This document shows positions 1 to 6,592 of a DNA stretch of 6,992 nt, in pieces. The first letter of the stretch is position 1; every line of letters begins with the position of its first letter. The translations under genes and the position numbers were made by a program. Location of the stretch: positions 1-6,992 of the forward strand of contig DASSKW010000093.1 in the NCBI GenBank assembly GCA_035690065.1. Direction: 5' to 3'. Origin of the DNA: DASSKW01 sp035690065. Its GTDB lineage: Bacteria > Pseudomonadota > Gammaproteobacteria > Natronospirales > REEB76. The notes under the pieces were generated by a model. It saw only the letters and a program-made list of their open reading frames with translations. It did no database searches and was not told the origin of the DNA.

Positions 1-16
1 GCTGAACTACCACTCC
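1..16 (-). tRNA. tRNA-Asp, 5' fragment cut by the window edge
   Basis: Read on the minus strand from 16 to 1, the bases give acceptor strand GGAGTGG, then TA, then the start of a D arm (GTTCAGC). This matches the 5' end of gammaproteobacterial tRNA-Asp (E. coli begins GGAGCGGTAGTTCAG). It starts only 8 nt after the CCA end of tRNA-Val, as expected for a tandem tRNA-Val/tRNA-Asp pair. The anticodon lies outside the window, so the amino acid is inferred from the 5' end and from context. Confidence 0.72.
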
Positions 17-24
17 GCTGCGGG

Positions 25-100
25 TGGTGGGTGCTGAGGGGATCGAACCCCCGACCCTCGCCGTGTAAAGGCGATGCTCTCCCAGCTGAGCTAAGCACCC
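25..100 (-). tRNA. tRNA-Val (anticodon UAC)
   Basis: This is a complete 76-nt cloverleaf with the CCA tail encoded at 25-27. The 7-bp acceptor stem is GGGTGCT/AGCACCC with discriminator A. The D arm contains AGCTCAGCTGGGAGAGC. The anticodon stem TCGCC/GGCGA closes loop TTTACAC, giving anticodon UAC (valine). The T arm holds GGTTCGATCCC. It lies 11 nt after the hupB stop and 8 nt before tRNA-Asp, with no terminator between them, so it is probably cut out of a hupB read-through transcript. Confidence 0.97.
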
Positions 101-111
101 TGGAGAGCGCG

Positions 112-384
112 CTAGTTTACGGCATCCTTGAGGGCTTTGCCAGCCTTGAAGCCCGGAACTTTGCTTGCCGCAATCTGGATAGTCTGTCCGGTTTGCGGGT
201 TGCGTCCGGTGCGGGCCGCGCGTTGCTTCACTGCGAAGGTGCCGAAGCCAACCAGCACTACCTGGTCACCGCCTTTCAATGCGCCGGTGATGGAACTCAG
301 TACCGCATGTACTGCACGATCCGCATCGGCATGCGTCAGTTTGGTGGCTTCGGTCACTGCATTAATCAAATCAGCTTTATTCAT
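112..384 (-). CDS. hupB: DNA-binding protein HU-beta
   Basis: This is a 90-residue histone-like nucleoid protein that binds and bends DNA without sequence specificity as a dimer. It has the usual HU length and begins with the classic MNKADLINAV. The N-terminal helical dimerisation region covers about 1-40 and is followed by GFGTF at 46-50. The flexible beta arm is around 53-75 and includes RNPQTG with P63, the proline that intercalates at DNA kinks in HU/IHF proteins. The ATG at 382-384 is chosen because it gives the conserved HU N-terminus and has AGGGGA upstream. An in-frame ATG 14 codons earlier would add residues foreign to the family. The gene has its own promoter downstream of lon and runs into tRNA-Val. 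HU is a known Lon substrate in E. coli, and the lon-hupB adjacency is widespread in proteobacteria. Confidence 0.97.
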   Translation of the reverse strand: MNKADLINAVTEATKLTHADADRAVHAVLSSITGALKGGDQVVLVGFGTFAVKQRAARTGRNPQTGQTIQIAASKVPGFKAGKALKDAVN

Positions 385-424
385 GATGTTGTATCCCCTG
401 TGCCTTGGTCGTGAGTGAGGAAAC

Positions 425-440
425 ATCCCCGTCTGGGGAC
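425..440 (-). promoter_or_regulatory. small hairpin in the hupB leader
   Basis: In the hupB mRNA leader, TCCCC-AGAC-GGGGA forms a 5-bp stem (6 bp with a closing G-U) and a 4-nt loop. It is followed by TGTTTCC, which is too poor in U to be a convincing terminator. It lies about 40 nt before the hupB start. It may pause or stabilise the transcript, or catch some lon read-through, but the stem is short and its function is not shown. Confidence 0.3.
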
Positions 441-506
441 CTGGTTAAACGTGATTCCAATCGCGTACTGCTAAAAAAATATTTGCTGTCTCACCGCGTC
501 CGCACG

Positions 507-536
507 GTTATACAAGCGGCCGCATACACTTGTCAA
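507..536 (-). promoter_or_regulatory. sigma70 promoter of hupB
   Basis: On the minus strand TTGACA (531-536, a perfect -35) and TATAAC (507-512, 5 of 6 for -10) are separated by 18 nt. The -35 begins only 10 nt after the lon stop codon. Transcription should start near 500, giving a leader of about 115 nt before the hupB ATG. This is the strongest promoter match in the window. It fits an abundant nucleoid protein expressed independently of lon. Confidence 0.8.
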
Positions 537-546
537 CTTGCAATAA

Positions 547-2985
547 TCAATGCGCACGTACGGCTTCCGGCTCAGTCTTGCCGGCCGTAACTTCAGTCTG
601 TACTTTGGTGTCAGCCGAGCCATCTTCTGGTTTCACTTCCGGCATATGTTGCAATGCGACCTTCAGCACATCATCTATCCAGCGCACCGGACGAATATCC
701 AGCGCATCCTTGATATTTTTGGGAATCTCGGCAAGATCTTTTTCATTCTCAGCCGGGATCAGGATAATGCTCAGTCCACCACGATGCGCAGCCAGCAGTT
801 TCTCCTTGAGCCCCCCGATGGGAAGCACTTCACCGCGCAGAGTGATCTCACCGGTCATCGCGACATCGGCTCGCACCGGAATCCGGGTCAATGCCGAAAC
901 CAGTGCAGTACACATGCCGACACCGGCGCTCGGACCATCCTTGGGTGTCGCACCTTCCGGCACATGGATATGTACATCGTATTTTTGATGAAAATCCGCT
1001 TCCAACCCGAGCAACGCTGCACGGCTTCTCACTACCGTCATCGCTGCCTGGATCGATTCCTGCATCACGGCGCCGAGTTGACCGGTATGGATCAACTTGC
1101 CCTTGCCAGGTACCACGGTGGATTCAATGGTAAGCAGTTCGCCGCCCACTTCGGTCCATGCCAGACCTGTAACCTGCCCGACCTGATCGTGATCCTCGGC
1201 ACGGCCATAGCGGAAACGATGTACGCCCAGATAACTGTCGAGGTTTCCCGCATCCACCAACACACGGGCATCGGCTGGTTTCAACAACAAACTCTTGACG
1301 ACTTTGCGGCAGATCTTGGAAATCTCACGTTCCAGGTTACGCACACCGGCTTCGCGGGTGTAATACCTGATCACGTCGGTGATCGCATCGTCGCTGATGG
1401 TCAACTCCTCGGTCTTGAGTCCATTATTGCGCATCTGTTTTGGCACCAGATAATGCGAAGCGATGTTCACTTTCTCGTCTTCCGTATAGCCAGGCAACCG
1501 GATGACTTCCATTCGATCCAGCAGCGGTGCCGGAATATTCAGGCTGTTGGCAGTAGCGACGAACAGGACTTCAGACAGATCGAAATCCACTTCCAGATAA
1601 TGATCGTTGAATGTGTTGTTCTGTTCCGGATCGAGTACTTCCAGTAACGCGGATGAAGGATCGCCACGAAAATCCATGGACATCTTGTCGATCTCGTCCA
1701 GCAGGAACAACGGGTTGCGCACCCCGACCTTGGACATGTTCTGCACGATCTTGCCCGGCATCGAACCGATATAGGTGCGGCGATGGCCACGGATCTCCGC
1801 TTCATCGCGCACCCCGCCCAGTGACATGCGCACGAACTTGCGGTTGGTGGCACGTGCGATGCTCTGGCCCAGCGAGGTCTTGCCGACGCCCGGCGGGCCC
1901 ACCAGACACAGGATCGGTCCCTTGAGTTTCTGCACGCGATGCTGGACCGCAAGGTATTCGAGGATGCGCTCCTTGACCTTGTCCAGACCGTAATGATCTT
2001 CGTTGAGGGTCTTTTCAGCCGCTTCCAGATCGATCAATGCACGAGTGCGTTTCTTCCACGGCACATTTACCAGCCAATCGATGTAATTGCGCACCACAGT
2101 CGCTTCCGCCGACATCGGTGACATCAGCTTCAGCTTGTTGAGTTCGGCGCTGGCCTTCTCACGGGCGTCCTTCGACATACCGGATTTCTGGATCCGTCGT
2201 CCCAAGTCCTCGAGTTCATTGGGCGCGTCTTCCAGTTCACCCAGTTCCTTCTGGATCGCCTTCATCTGCTCGTTCAGATAGTACTCGCGCTGGCTCTTTT
2301 CCATCTGCTGTTTGACACGACCACGGATGCGCTTCTCTATCTGCAGGATATCGATCTCGCCTTCGATCAGGGCCATCACATGCTCGAGACGCTCGCGTAC
2401 ATCCTCGATCTCGAGGATCTTCTGCTTTTCGTCCAGCTTCAATTGCATGTGTGCCGCGATGGTGTCTGCGAGACGCCCGGGGGAATCGATGCCGGCCAGC
2501 GAGGTCAGTATCTCGGGCGGTATCTTCTTGTTCAGTTTCACGTATTGATCGAACAATGAAAGCGCGGACCGCATCAACACGTCCATTTCGCGCTCATCAT
2601 ATTCGGTCTGGGTACGGATTGCCGTGACCAGCGCCGAGAAGAATTCACCATCATTAACCTGCATGATGCGTGCGCGATCACCGCCTTCGACCAGTACCTT
2701 GACGGTGCCGTCCGGAAGTTTCAGCAATTGCAGGATGGTGGACAAAGCACCGACGCGGTAGATGTCTTTCTCTGCAGGATCATCCACTTCCGGACTCTTC
2801 TGCGCCACCAGCAATATCTGTTTGCCGGCTTGCATGCCATGATCCAGCGCTTTGATGGATTTGTCGCGTCCGACAAACAGCGGGATCACCATGTGCGGAT
2901 AGACGACGACATCACGCAGCGGCAATACCGGCACCAGCATCGGCTGGCCTTCTAGCAAATCAGTCTGGCTGGTTTCGCGTGTCAC
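547..2985 (-). CDS. lon: ATP-dependent protease Lon (endopeptidase La)
   Basis: This is a homohexameric cytoplasmic AAA+ serine protease that degrades misfolded and short-lived regulatory proteins. With the GTG start at 2983-2985 it has 812 residues (E. coli Lon has 784). The N-terminal substrate domain carries VLPLRDVVVYPHMVIPLF near 19-36 and is followed by a helical region. The AAA+ module has Walker A GPPGVGKT (363-370) and Walker B LLDEID with D430/E431. The protease domain has KDGPSAGV with catalytic S686 and the partner lysine K729 in GGLKEK. A charged tail of about 30 residues extends past the E. coli end. The GTG has GAGGA 6 nt upstream. The first in-frame ATG (3003) has no Shine-Dalgarno, and an ATG at 2940 (GAAGG, 7 nt) is another option, so the N-terminus is uncertain by up to 21 residues. 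A heat-shock-like promoter lies upstream, and no terminator is visible before hupB. Confidence 0.96.
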   Translation of the reverse strand: MTRETSQTDLLEGQPMLVPVLPLRDVVVYPHMVIPLFVGRDKSIKALDHGMQAGKQILLVAQKSPEVDDPAEKDIYRVGALSTILQLLKLPDGTVKVLVEGGDRARIMQVNDGEFFSALVTAIRTQTEYDEREMDVLMRSALSLFDQYVKLNKKIPPEILTSLAGIDSPGRLADTIAAHMQLKLDEKQKILEIEDVRERLEHVMALIEGEIDILQIEKRIRGRVKQQMEKSQREYYLNEQMKAIQKELGELEDAPNELEDLGRRIQKSGMSKDAREKASAELNKLKLMSPMSAEATVVRNYIDWLVNVPWKKRTRALIDLEAAEKTLNEDHYGLDKVKERILEYLAVQHRVQKLKGPILCLVGPPGVGKTSLGQSIARATNRKFVRMSLGGVRDEAEIRGHRRTYIGSMPGKIVQNMSKVGVRNPLFLLDEIDKMSMDFRGDPSSALLEVLDPEQNNTFNDHYLEVDFDLSEVLFVATANSLNIPAPLLDRMEVIRLPGYTEDEKVNIASHYLVPKQMRNNGLKTEELTISDDAITDVIRYYTREAGVRNLEREISKICRKVVKSLLLKPADARVLVDAGNLDSYLGVHRFRYGRAEDHDQVGQVTGLAWTEVGGELLTIESTVVPGKGKLIHTGQLGAVMQESIQAAMTVVRSRAALLGLEADFHQKYDVHIHVPEGATPKDGPSAGVGMCTALVSALTRIPVRADVAMTGEITLRGEVLPIGGLKEKLLAAHRGGLSIILIPAENEKDLAEIPKNIKDALDIRPVRWIDDVLKVALQHMPEVKPEDGSADTKVQTEVTAGKTEPEAVRAH

Positions 2986-3024
2986 GCGGATTCCTCGGGG
3001 CATCGGTGGTTATTCGGGGTGGAA

Positions 3025-3050
3025 AGCTCGCGGGGCTGTGACCCGCAGCT
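3025..3050 (-). promoter_or_regulatory. hairpin at the 5' end of the lon leader
   Basis: Read on the minus strand, AGCT-GCGGG (3050-3042) pairs with CCCGC-G-AGCT (3034-3025), giving 9 bp with one bulged G around a 7-nt loop. Only TTTCC follows, so it is a poor terminator. If lon starts at the candidate promoter at 3054-3082, this hairpin would lie at or next to the 5' end of the mRNA and could stabilise it. It could also attenuate read-through from clpX. The pairing is visible, but the role is inferred. Confidence 0.4.
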
Positions 3051-3053
3051 AAC

Positions 3054-3082
3054 ATCATGCGGACGAACGCACCGGCTTTCAA
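3054..3082 (-). promoter_or_regulatory. sigma32 (heat-shock)-like promoter of lon
   Basis: On the minus strand, ATTGAAA with core TTGAAA at 3077-3082 is followed after 14 nt by CCGCATGAT (3054-3062). The sigma32 consensus is CTTGAAA, a spacer of about 11-16 nt, then CCCCATnT, so the match is good but not perfect. The same bases can be read as a weak sigma70 promoter (TTGAAA, 17 nt, CATGAT). Heat-shock control of lon is established in E. coli, which supports the reading. The start would be near 3047. Confidence 0.5.
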
Positions 3083-3102
3083 TACCGGCAGCGTCGATTT
3101 AG

Positions 3103-4392
3103 TCACTCATTTGACGATACGGCACGCGGTTTGGTCTCGCGCTCATAGATTATGTAAGGCCGGGTATCGCCGCCGATCACAGCTTCGTCGATGACCACTT
3201 TCGAGACATGCTCCATGGAGGGCAGCTCGTACATGGTGTCGAGCAATACATGTTCCATGATGGTACGAAGCCCACGCGCGCCGGTCTTGCGTTCCATGGC
3301 TTTGCGGGCAGCGGTACGCAGCGCGTCTTCCCTGAATTCCAGTTCACAGCCTTCCATGTCGAACAGTTTCTGGTACTGCTTGGTGATGGCATTCTTGGGC
3401 TCGGTAAGGATGCGCACCAATGCACTCTCGTCCAACTCGTCGAGAGTCGCCACTACCGGCAAGCGCCCGACGAATTCCGGAATCAGGCCGAAGCGGATCA
3501 GGTCTTCCGGTTCGACATCGTGCAACACTTCACCGACATTCTTGATCTCGCTCTGACCCTTGACCTCGGCCATGAAGCCGATGCCGCTCTTCTCGGTACG
3601 GTGACGGATGATCTTCTCAAGGCCGGCAAACGCCCCGCCACAGATGAACAGGATATTACTGGTATCGACCTGCAGGAATTCCTGTTGCGGATGCTTGCGT
3701 CCGCCTTGCGGCGGCACTGATGCGACAGTGCCCTCGATCAACTTCAGCAACGCCTGCTGCACACCCTCGCCCGATACATCCCGAGTGATGGACGGGTTAT
3801 CGGATTTACGCGAGATCTTGTCGATCTCATCTATATAGACGATACCGGTCTGCGCCTTCTCGACATCGTAATCGCATTTCTGCAACAGCTTCTGGATGAT
3901 GTTTTCGACATCTTCGCCAACATACCCGGCTTCGGTCAGGGTGGTGGCATCGGCGATCGTGAACGGCACATTCAACATGCGCGCGAGTGTTTCAGCGAGC
4001 AGCGTCTTGCCCGAGCCGGTGGGACCGATCAGCAGGATGTTGCTCTTGGCGAGTTCCACTTCATCCTTGTTGTGCGTATTGCGCACTTCCAGGCGTTTGT
4101 AGTGGTTATAAACTGCTACTGCAAGAATCTTCTTGGCACTTTCCTGGCCAATGACGTACTGGTCCAGTACCGTCTTGATCTCCTGCGGGCGCGGCAATTT
4201 ATTGTGTGCAGTCTGAGCCTGCTCCTGCATCTCCTCACGGATGATATCGTTGCAAAGCTCGACACATTCATCGCACACATAGACGGACGGGCCGGCAATC
4301 AGCTTGCGGACTTCGTGCTGGCTCTTGCCACAGAACGAGCAATACAGCAGTTTGCCGCTTTCTTCGCCCTTGCCGCGTGTCTCATCTGCCAT
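3103..4392 (-). CDS. clpX: ATP-dependent Clp protease ATP-binding subunit ClpX
   Basis: This is the AAA+ unfoldase that recognises tagged substrates (for example ssrA-tagged proteins), unfolds them with ATP and threads them into ClpP. It has 429 residues, close to E. coli ClpX (424). The N-terminal zinc-binding domain has C18, C21, C40 and C43. Walker A is GPTGSGKT (123-130), pore loop 1 is GYVGED (156-161), and Walker B is IVYIDEID (184-191) with D188/E189. The RKH pore loop is at 232-234, the ClpP-docking loop IGF at 271-273, the arginine finger at R310, and sensor 2 GARGLR at 371-376. All key residues are present. The ATG at 4390-4392 has GAGGT 8 nt upstream. It lies 66 nt after clpP, and that gap carries its own heat-shock-like promoter. 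Expression from an upstream tig-clpP transcript is also likely. Confidence 0.98.
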   Translation of the reverse strand: MADETRGKGEESGKLLYCSFCGKSQHEVRKLIAGPSVYVCDECVELCNDIIREEMQEQAQTAHNKLPRPQEIKTVLDQYVIGQESAKKILAVAVYNHYKRLEVRNTHNKDEVELAKSNILLIGPTGSGKTLLAETLARMLNVPFTIADATTLTEAGYVGEDVENIIQKLLQKCDYDVEKAQTGIVYIDEIDKISRKSDNPSITRDVSGEGVQQALLKLIEGTVASVPPQGGRKHPQQEFLQVDTSNILFICGGAFAGLEKIIRHRTEKSGIGFMAEVKGQSEIKNVGEVLHDVEPEDLIRFGLIPEFVGRLPVVATLDELDESALVRILTEPKNAITKQYQKLFDMEGCELEFREDALRTAARKAMERKTGARGLRTIMEHVLLDTMYELPSMEHVSKVVIDEAVIGGDTRPYIIYERETKPRAVSSNE

Positions 4393-4426
4393 CTGTCTTT
4401 ACCTCGGGACCCGTCTTGGGAACACT

Positions 4427-4452
4427 ATGGGGGCTTTTTCAAGCCGCTTCAA
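4427..4452 (-). promoter_or_regulatory. sigma32-like promoter between clpP and clpX
   Basis: On the minus strand TTGAAG (4447-4452, 5 of 6 for the -35 core) is followed after 14 nt by CCCCATAG, with CCCCAT (4427-4432) perfect for the sigma32 -10 core. The start would be near 4420, leaving a leader of about 27 nt that contains the clpX Shine-Dalgarno. The spacer equals that of the lon candidate. In E. coli the clpP-clpX pair is heat-inducible from a promoter upstream of clpP, so an internal position would be a variation. No experiment is visible here, so this is a motif call. Confidence 0.5.
4432..4445 (-). promoter_or_regulatory. GAAA-tetraloop hairpin between clpP and clpX
   Basis: In a clpP-clpX read-through mRNA, GGCTT-GAAA-AAGCC forms a perfect 5-bp stem capped by a GNRA tetraloop. 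It is followed by CCCCAT rather than U residues, so it does not look like an intrinsic terminator. It sits exactly within the spacer of the sigma32-like promoter. It may protect or delimit the upstream tig-clpP message. The structure is visible; the function is inferred. Confidence 0.35.
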
Positions 4453-4458
4453 TACCCG

Positions 4459-5085
4459 TCAGGCCTTGGCCGGCACCAGACGCTTGTCCAGCACCGAGTC
4501 TATCAACCCGTAGCTGACCGCCTCCTCGCCACTCATGAAGCGGTCCCGATCGGTATCTTTCAGGATCTGGTCCATGCTCTGGCCGCTGTGTTTCACGAAG
4601 ATCGCGTTCAGGCGTTCGCGCAGGTACAGGATCTCCTTGGCCTGGATCTCGATATCCGAAGCCTGACCCTGGGCGCCGCCATGCGGCTGATGAATCATGA
4701 TGCGGGAATGCGGCAGACTGTAGCGCTTGCCCTTGGCCCCGCCAGCCAGCAGCAGCGAACCCATGCTGGCAGCCTGACCGACACAGATCGTCGAGACATC
4801 CGGCTTGATGAACTGCATGGTGTCATAGATGGCGAGACCGGCAGTCACCACGCCGCCCGGCGAATTGATGTAGACGCTGATGTCCTTGTCCGGATTTTCG
4901 GACTCCAGGAACAACAACTGGGCAACCACCACGTTGGCGACAAAATCGTCGATGGCACCGACGATGAATACCACCCGCTCCTTGAGCAGGCGCGAATAGA
5001 TATCGTAGGAACGCTCGCCCCGCGCTGTCTGCTCGACCACGATCGGGATCAGATTGAGCGCTTGGGTTTCCGGGGACTCTTTCAT
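4459..5085 (-). CDS. clpP: ATP-dependent Clp protease proteolytic subunit ClpP
   Basis: This is the serine peptidase that forms the double heptameric barrel fed by ClpX (or ClpA). It has 208 residues, like E. coli ClpP (207). The catalytic triad is S107 in GQAASMGS, H132 in MIHQPHGG and D181 in DTDRDRFM. The oxyanion and strand region SPGGVVTAG is at 75-83. The mature chain should begin near residue 11, before LIPIVVEQT, leaving a propeptide of about 10 residues, a few shorter than in E. coli. The ATG at 5083-5085 is chosen because it gives the family N-terminus and lies 14 nt past the tig stop. The longer in-frame reading is tig overlap and not family-like. The nearest Shine-Dalgarno, GAAGG, overlaps the tig stop and sits 11 nt from the ATG, so translational coupling with tig is likely. 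There is no room for a promoter between tig and clpP. Confidence 0.98.
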   Translation of the reverse strand: MKESPETQALNLIPIVVEQTARGERSYDIYSRLLKERVVFIVGAIDDFVANVVVAQLLFLESENPDKDISVYINSPGGVVTAGLAIYDTMQFIKPDVSTICVGQAASMGSLLLAGGAKGKRYSLPHSRIMIHQPHGGAQGQASDIEIQAKEILYLRERLNAIFVKHSGQSMDQILKDTDRDRFMSGEEAVSYGLIDSVLDKRLVPAKA

Positions 5086-5099
5086 TTTCAGTGTTGCCT

Positions 5100-6410
5100 T
5101 CAGTGTTGGTGCTCGTCGAAATGCATGAGTTCCTTGAAGCCGATCGGCTTGTCGGTCACGGCGGCTTTGTCCACCACCCACTGGACTGCCTGGTCCTCCA
5201 GCGCTACGGATTCCAATTGCCGCATGGCTGTCGGATTCGAGCGCAGGCTGCGCAAGGCTTCGCCGGGATTGCTGTAATCCGCCGCCATGCGTTCCATCCG
5301 CTCCTCGATCTGTTTCTCATCCACCCGCAATTCCTGGCTCTTGATGATCTCGCCGATGATCAGGCCCAGACTCACGCGGCGCCTGGCCTGTTCCTCGAAC
5401 AGGTCACGCGGTAATTCAGAAGCCTTCTTCTCGTCCCGGATACCCATGCGCGCCAGGGCATCCTGTTTCAATCGCTCGATCTCTTCGTCCACCATGGTGG
5501 ACGGCAGATCCAGAGAATTTGCCGCCAGCAATGCTTCCAGGACCTGGTCCTTGAGTTTGCGCTGGATGGTGTCCGCCATCTCGCGGCGCATGTTGTCGCT
5601 CACTTCTGCACGCAACTTGGCGATACCACCTTCGGTGATACCGAAACTCTTGCAGAAATCGTCGTCCAGCGCCGGCAACTTCCGGCCTTCCACCTGGTAT
5701 GCCTTGACCTTGAAGCGCGCGGTCTTGCCGGCGACTTCCTTGGCCTGGTAATCATCCGGGAAACGCACATCGAACTCGCGCTCTTCGTCAGCAGCGATGC
5801 CCATCAAACCTTGCTCAAAGTCTTCGAGCATCCGACCGGCACCAAGTTCAACCTGTGCCTTGTCCGCTTTACCGCCGGCAAAGGGCTGGCCATCGATGCT
5901 GCCATCGAAATCCACCTGTACCCGGTCGCCCTTGGCGGCCACGCGCTGCACTGTCTCCCACTGAGCACGCTGGGTGCGCAGGTTATCTACCATCGCATCG
6001 ATGTCCGATTCCTGCACTTCGGCGACCGGACGTTCCAGTTTGATGCCTTCGACACCCTGCAACTTGAACTCGGGGTAAACCTCGAAGATTGCGGTAAATT
6101 CGAGATCCTTGCCCGGAGCATCGTTGATGGAATCGATTCGCGGTCCGCCGGCAGGGCTGAGTTTTTCCTGCATGAAGGCATCGTTGCAGCTACTCTGCAA
6201 CAGATCCGTCACTACTTCAGAACGTACCTGCTCGCCGAAGCGTTGCTTGACCACATCGAACGGAATCTTCCCGGGACGGAACCCGTTCAGTTTGACGCGC
6301 TTGCCGAGCGTACGCAGACGCTCCTCCACTTCGCGCTCGACGCGCTCCGCGGGCACCTGGACCTTCATGCGGCGCTCAAGACCGCTCGTCTTCTCGATTG
6401 AAACCTGCAT
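5100..6410 (-). CDS. tig: trigger factor (ribosome-associated chaperone, peptidyl-prolyl isomerase)
   Basis: This protein binds the ribosome at the exit tunnel and shields nascent chains. It has 436 residues, against 432 in E. coli. The N-terminal ribosome-binding domain (about 1-115) has the signature GFRPGKIP at 43-50. The FKBP-like prolyl isomerase domain is at about 150-245 and includes VQVDFDGSIDG. The helical C-terminal chaperone region follows, with ELPRDLFEEQARRRVSLGL conserved. The tail ends in HFDEHQH, which is richer in histidine than E. coli's. The start (6408-6410) gives MQVSIEKTSGLERR, matching E. coli MQVSVETTQGLGRR. GAGGT lies 10 nt upstream, a slightly long spacing. The start is only 41 nt from the CCA end of tRNA-Leu, so tig probably shares the tRNA promoter. 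Confidence 0.98.
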   Translation of the reverse strand: MQVSIEKTSGLERRMKVQVPAERVEREVEERLRTLGKRVKLNGFRPGKIPFDVVKQRFGEQVRSEVVTDLLQSSCNDAFMQEKLSPAGGPRIDSINDAPGKDLEFTAIFEVYPEFKLQGVEGIKLERPVAEVQESDIDAMVDNLRTQRAQWETVQRVAAKGDRVQVDFDGSIDGQPFAGGKADKAQVELGAGRMLEDFEQGLMGIAADEEREFDVRFPDDYQAKEVAGKTARFKVKAYQVEGRKLPALDDDFCKSFGITEGGIAKLRAEVSDNMRREMADTIQRKLKDQVLEALLAANSLDLPSTMVDEEIERLKQDALARMGIRDEKKASELPRDLFEEQARRRVSLGLIIGEIIKSQELRVDEKQIEERMERMAADYSNPGEALRSLRSNPTAMRQLESVALEDQAVQWVVDKAAVTDKPIGFKELMHFDEHQH

Positions 6411-6451
6411 GGACCTGTCTACCTCGTAAATCAGAAATCAGTTCAAAAAAC

Positions 6452-6536
6452 TGGTGCGAAAGGAGAGACTCGAACTCTCACGGGTTACCCCACTGGCACC
6501 TAAAACCAGCGCGTCTACCAGTTCCGCCACTTTCGC
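6452..6536 (-). tRNA. tRNA-Leu (anticodon UAG)
   Basis: This is an 85-nt class II tRNA with encoded CCA at 6452-6454 and discriminator A. The 7-bp acceptor stem GCGAAAG/CTTTCGC is perfect. The anticodon stem CTGGT/GCCAG (last pair U-G) closes loop TTTAGGT, giving anticodon UAG, which reads CUN leucine codons. A long variable arm (GGG-TAA-CCC) and T arm GAGAG-TTCGAGT-CTCTC confirm a leucine tRNA. Six thymines follow directly after the CCA plus one base, and tig begins 41 nt downstream. Confidence 0.97.
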
Positions 6537-6586
6537 GTCTCGCTCCCGTCGCTTTCACAGCATCGGTAGCATCGCCGTTTTTTCAA

Positions 6587-6592
6587 ATTATA
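6587..6592 (-). promoter_or_regulatory. candidate -10 box for tRNA-Leu/tig
   Basis: On the minus strand a perfect TATAAT lies about 50 nt before the tRNA-Leu 5' end, predicting a start near 6580. The hexamer at a 17-nt spacing (GCCATC) does not resemble TTGACA, so this would rely on other contacts. A second perfect minus-strand TATAAT lies at 6653-6658, followed by the GC-rich stretch GCCCGCG that is typical of growth-controlled stable-RNA promoters. Its -35 is also poor. One or both may drive tRNA-Leu and tig. Confidence 0.4.

Noticed and set aside
112..426. Longer HU reading with 14 extra N-terminal residues
   Set aside because: The extension has no Shine-Dalgarno and does not match HU. 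The internal ATG gives the conserved MNKADLINAV start and standard 90-residue length.
550..1647. 365-codon plus-strand ORF antisense to lon
   Set aside because: It lies wholly opposite lon, whose Walker and Ser-Lys motifs are intact. Its translation shows no family resemblance and is what antisense GC-rich coding DNA often gives.
4427..4443. Perfect CTTGAAA just upstream of CCCCAT as a sigma32 promoter
   Set aside because: Only about 4 nt separate CTTGAAA from CCCCAT, too close for a promoter. The TTGAAG located 14 nt away is the workable -35.
4459..5181. Longer ClpP reading starting inside tig
   Set aside because: The first 32 residues are an out-of-frame reading of the tig 3' end and do not resemble a ClpP propeptide. 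The ATG at 5085 fits the family.
4072..5277. 401-codon plus-strand ORF antisense to clpX, clpP and tig
   Set aside because: It spans the opposite strand of three well-supported genes and their gaps, and its translation has no recognisable domain.
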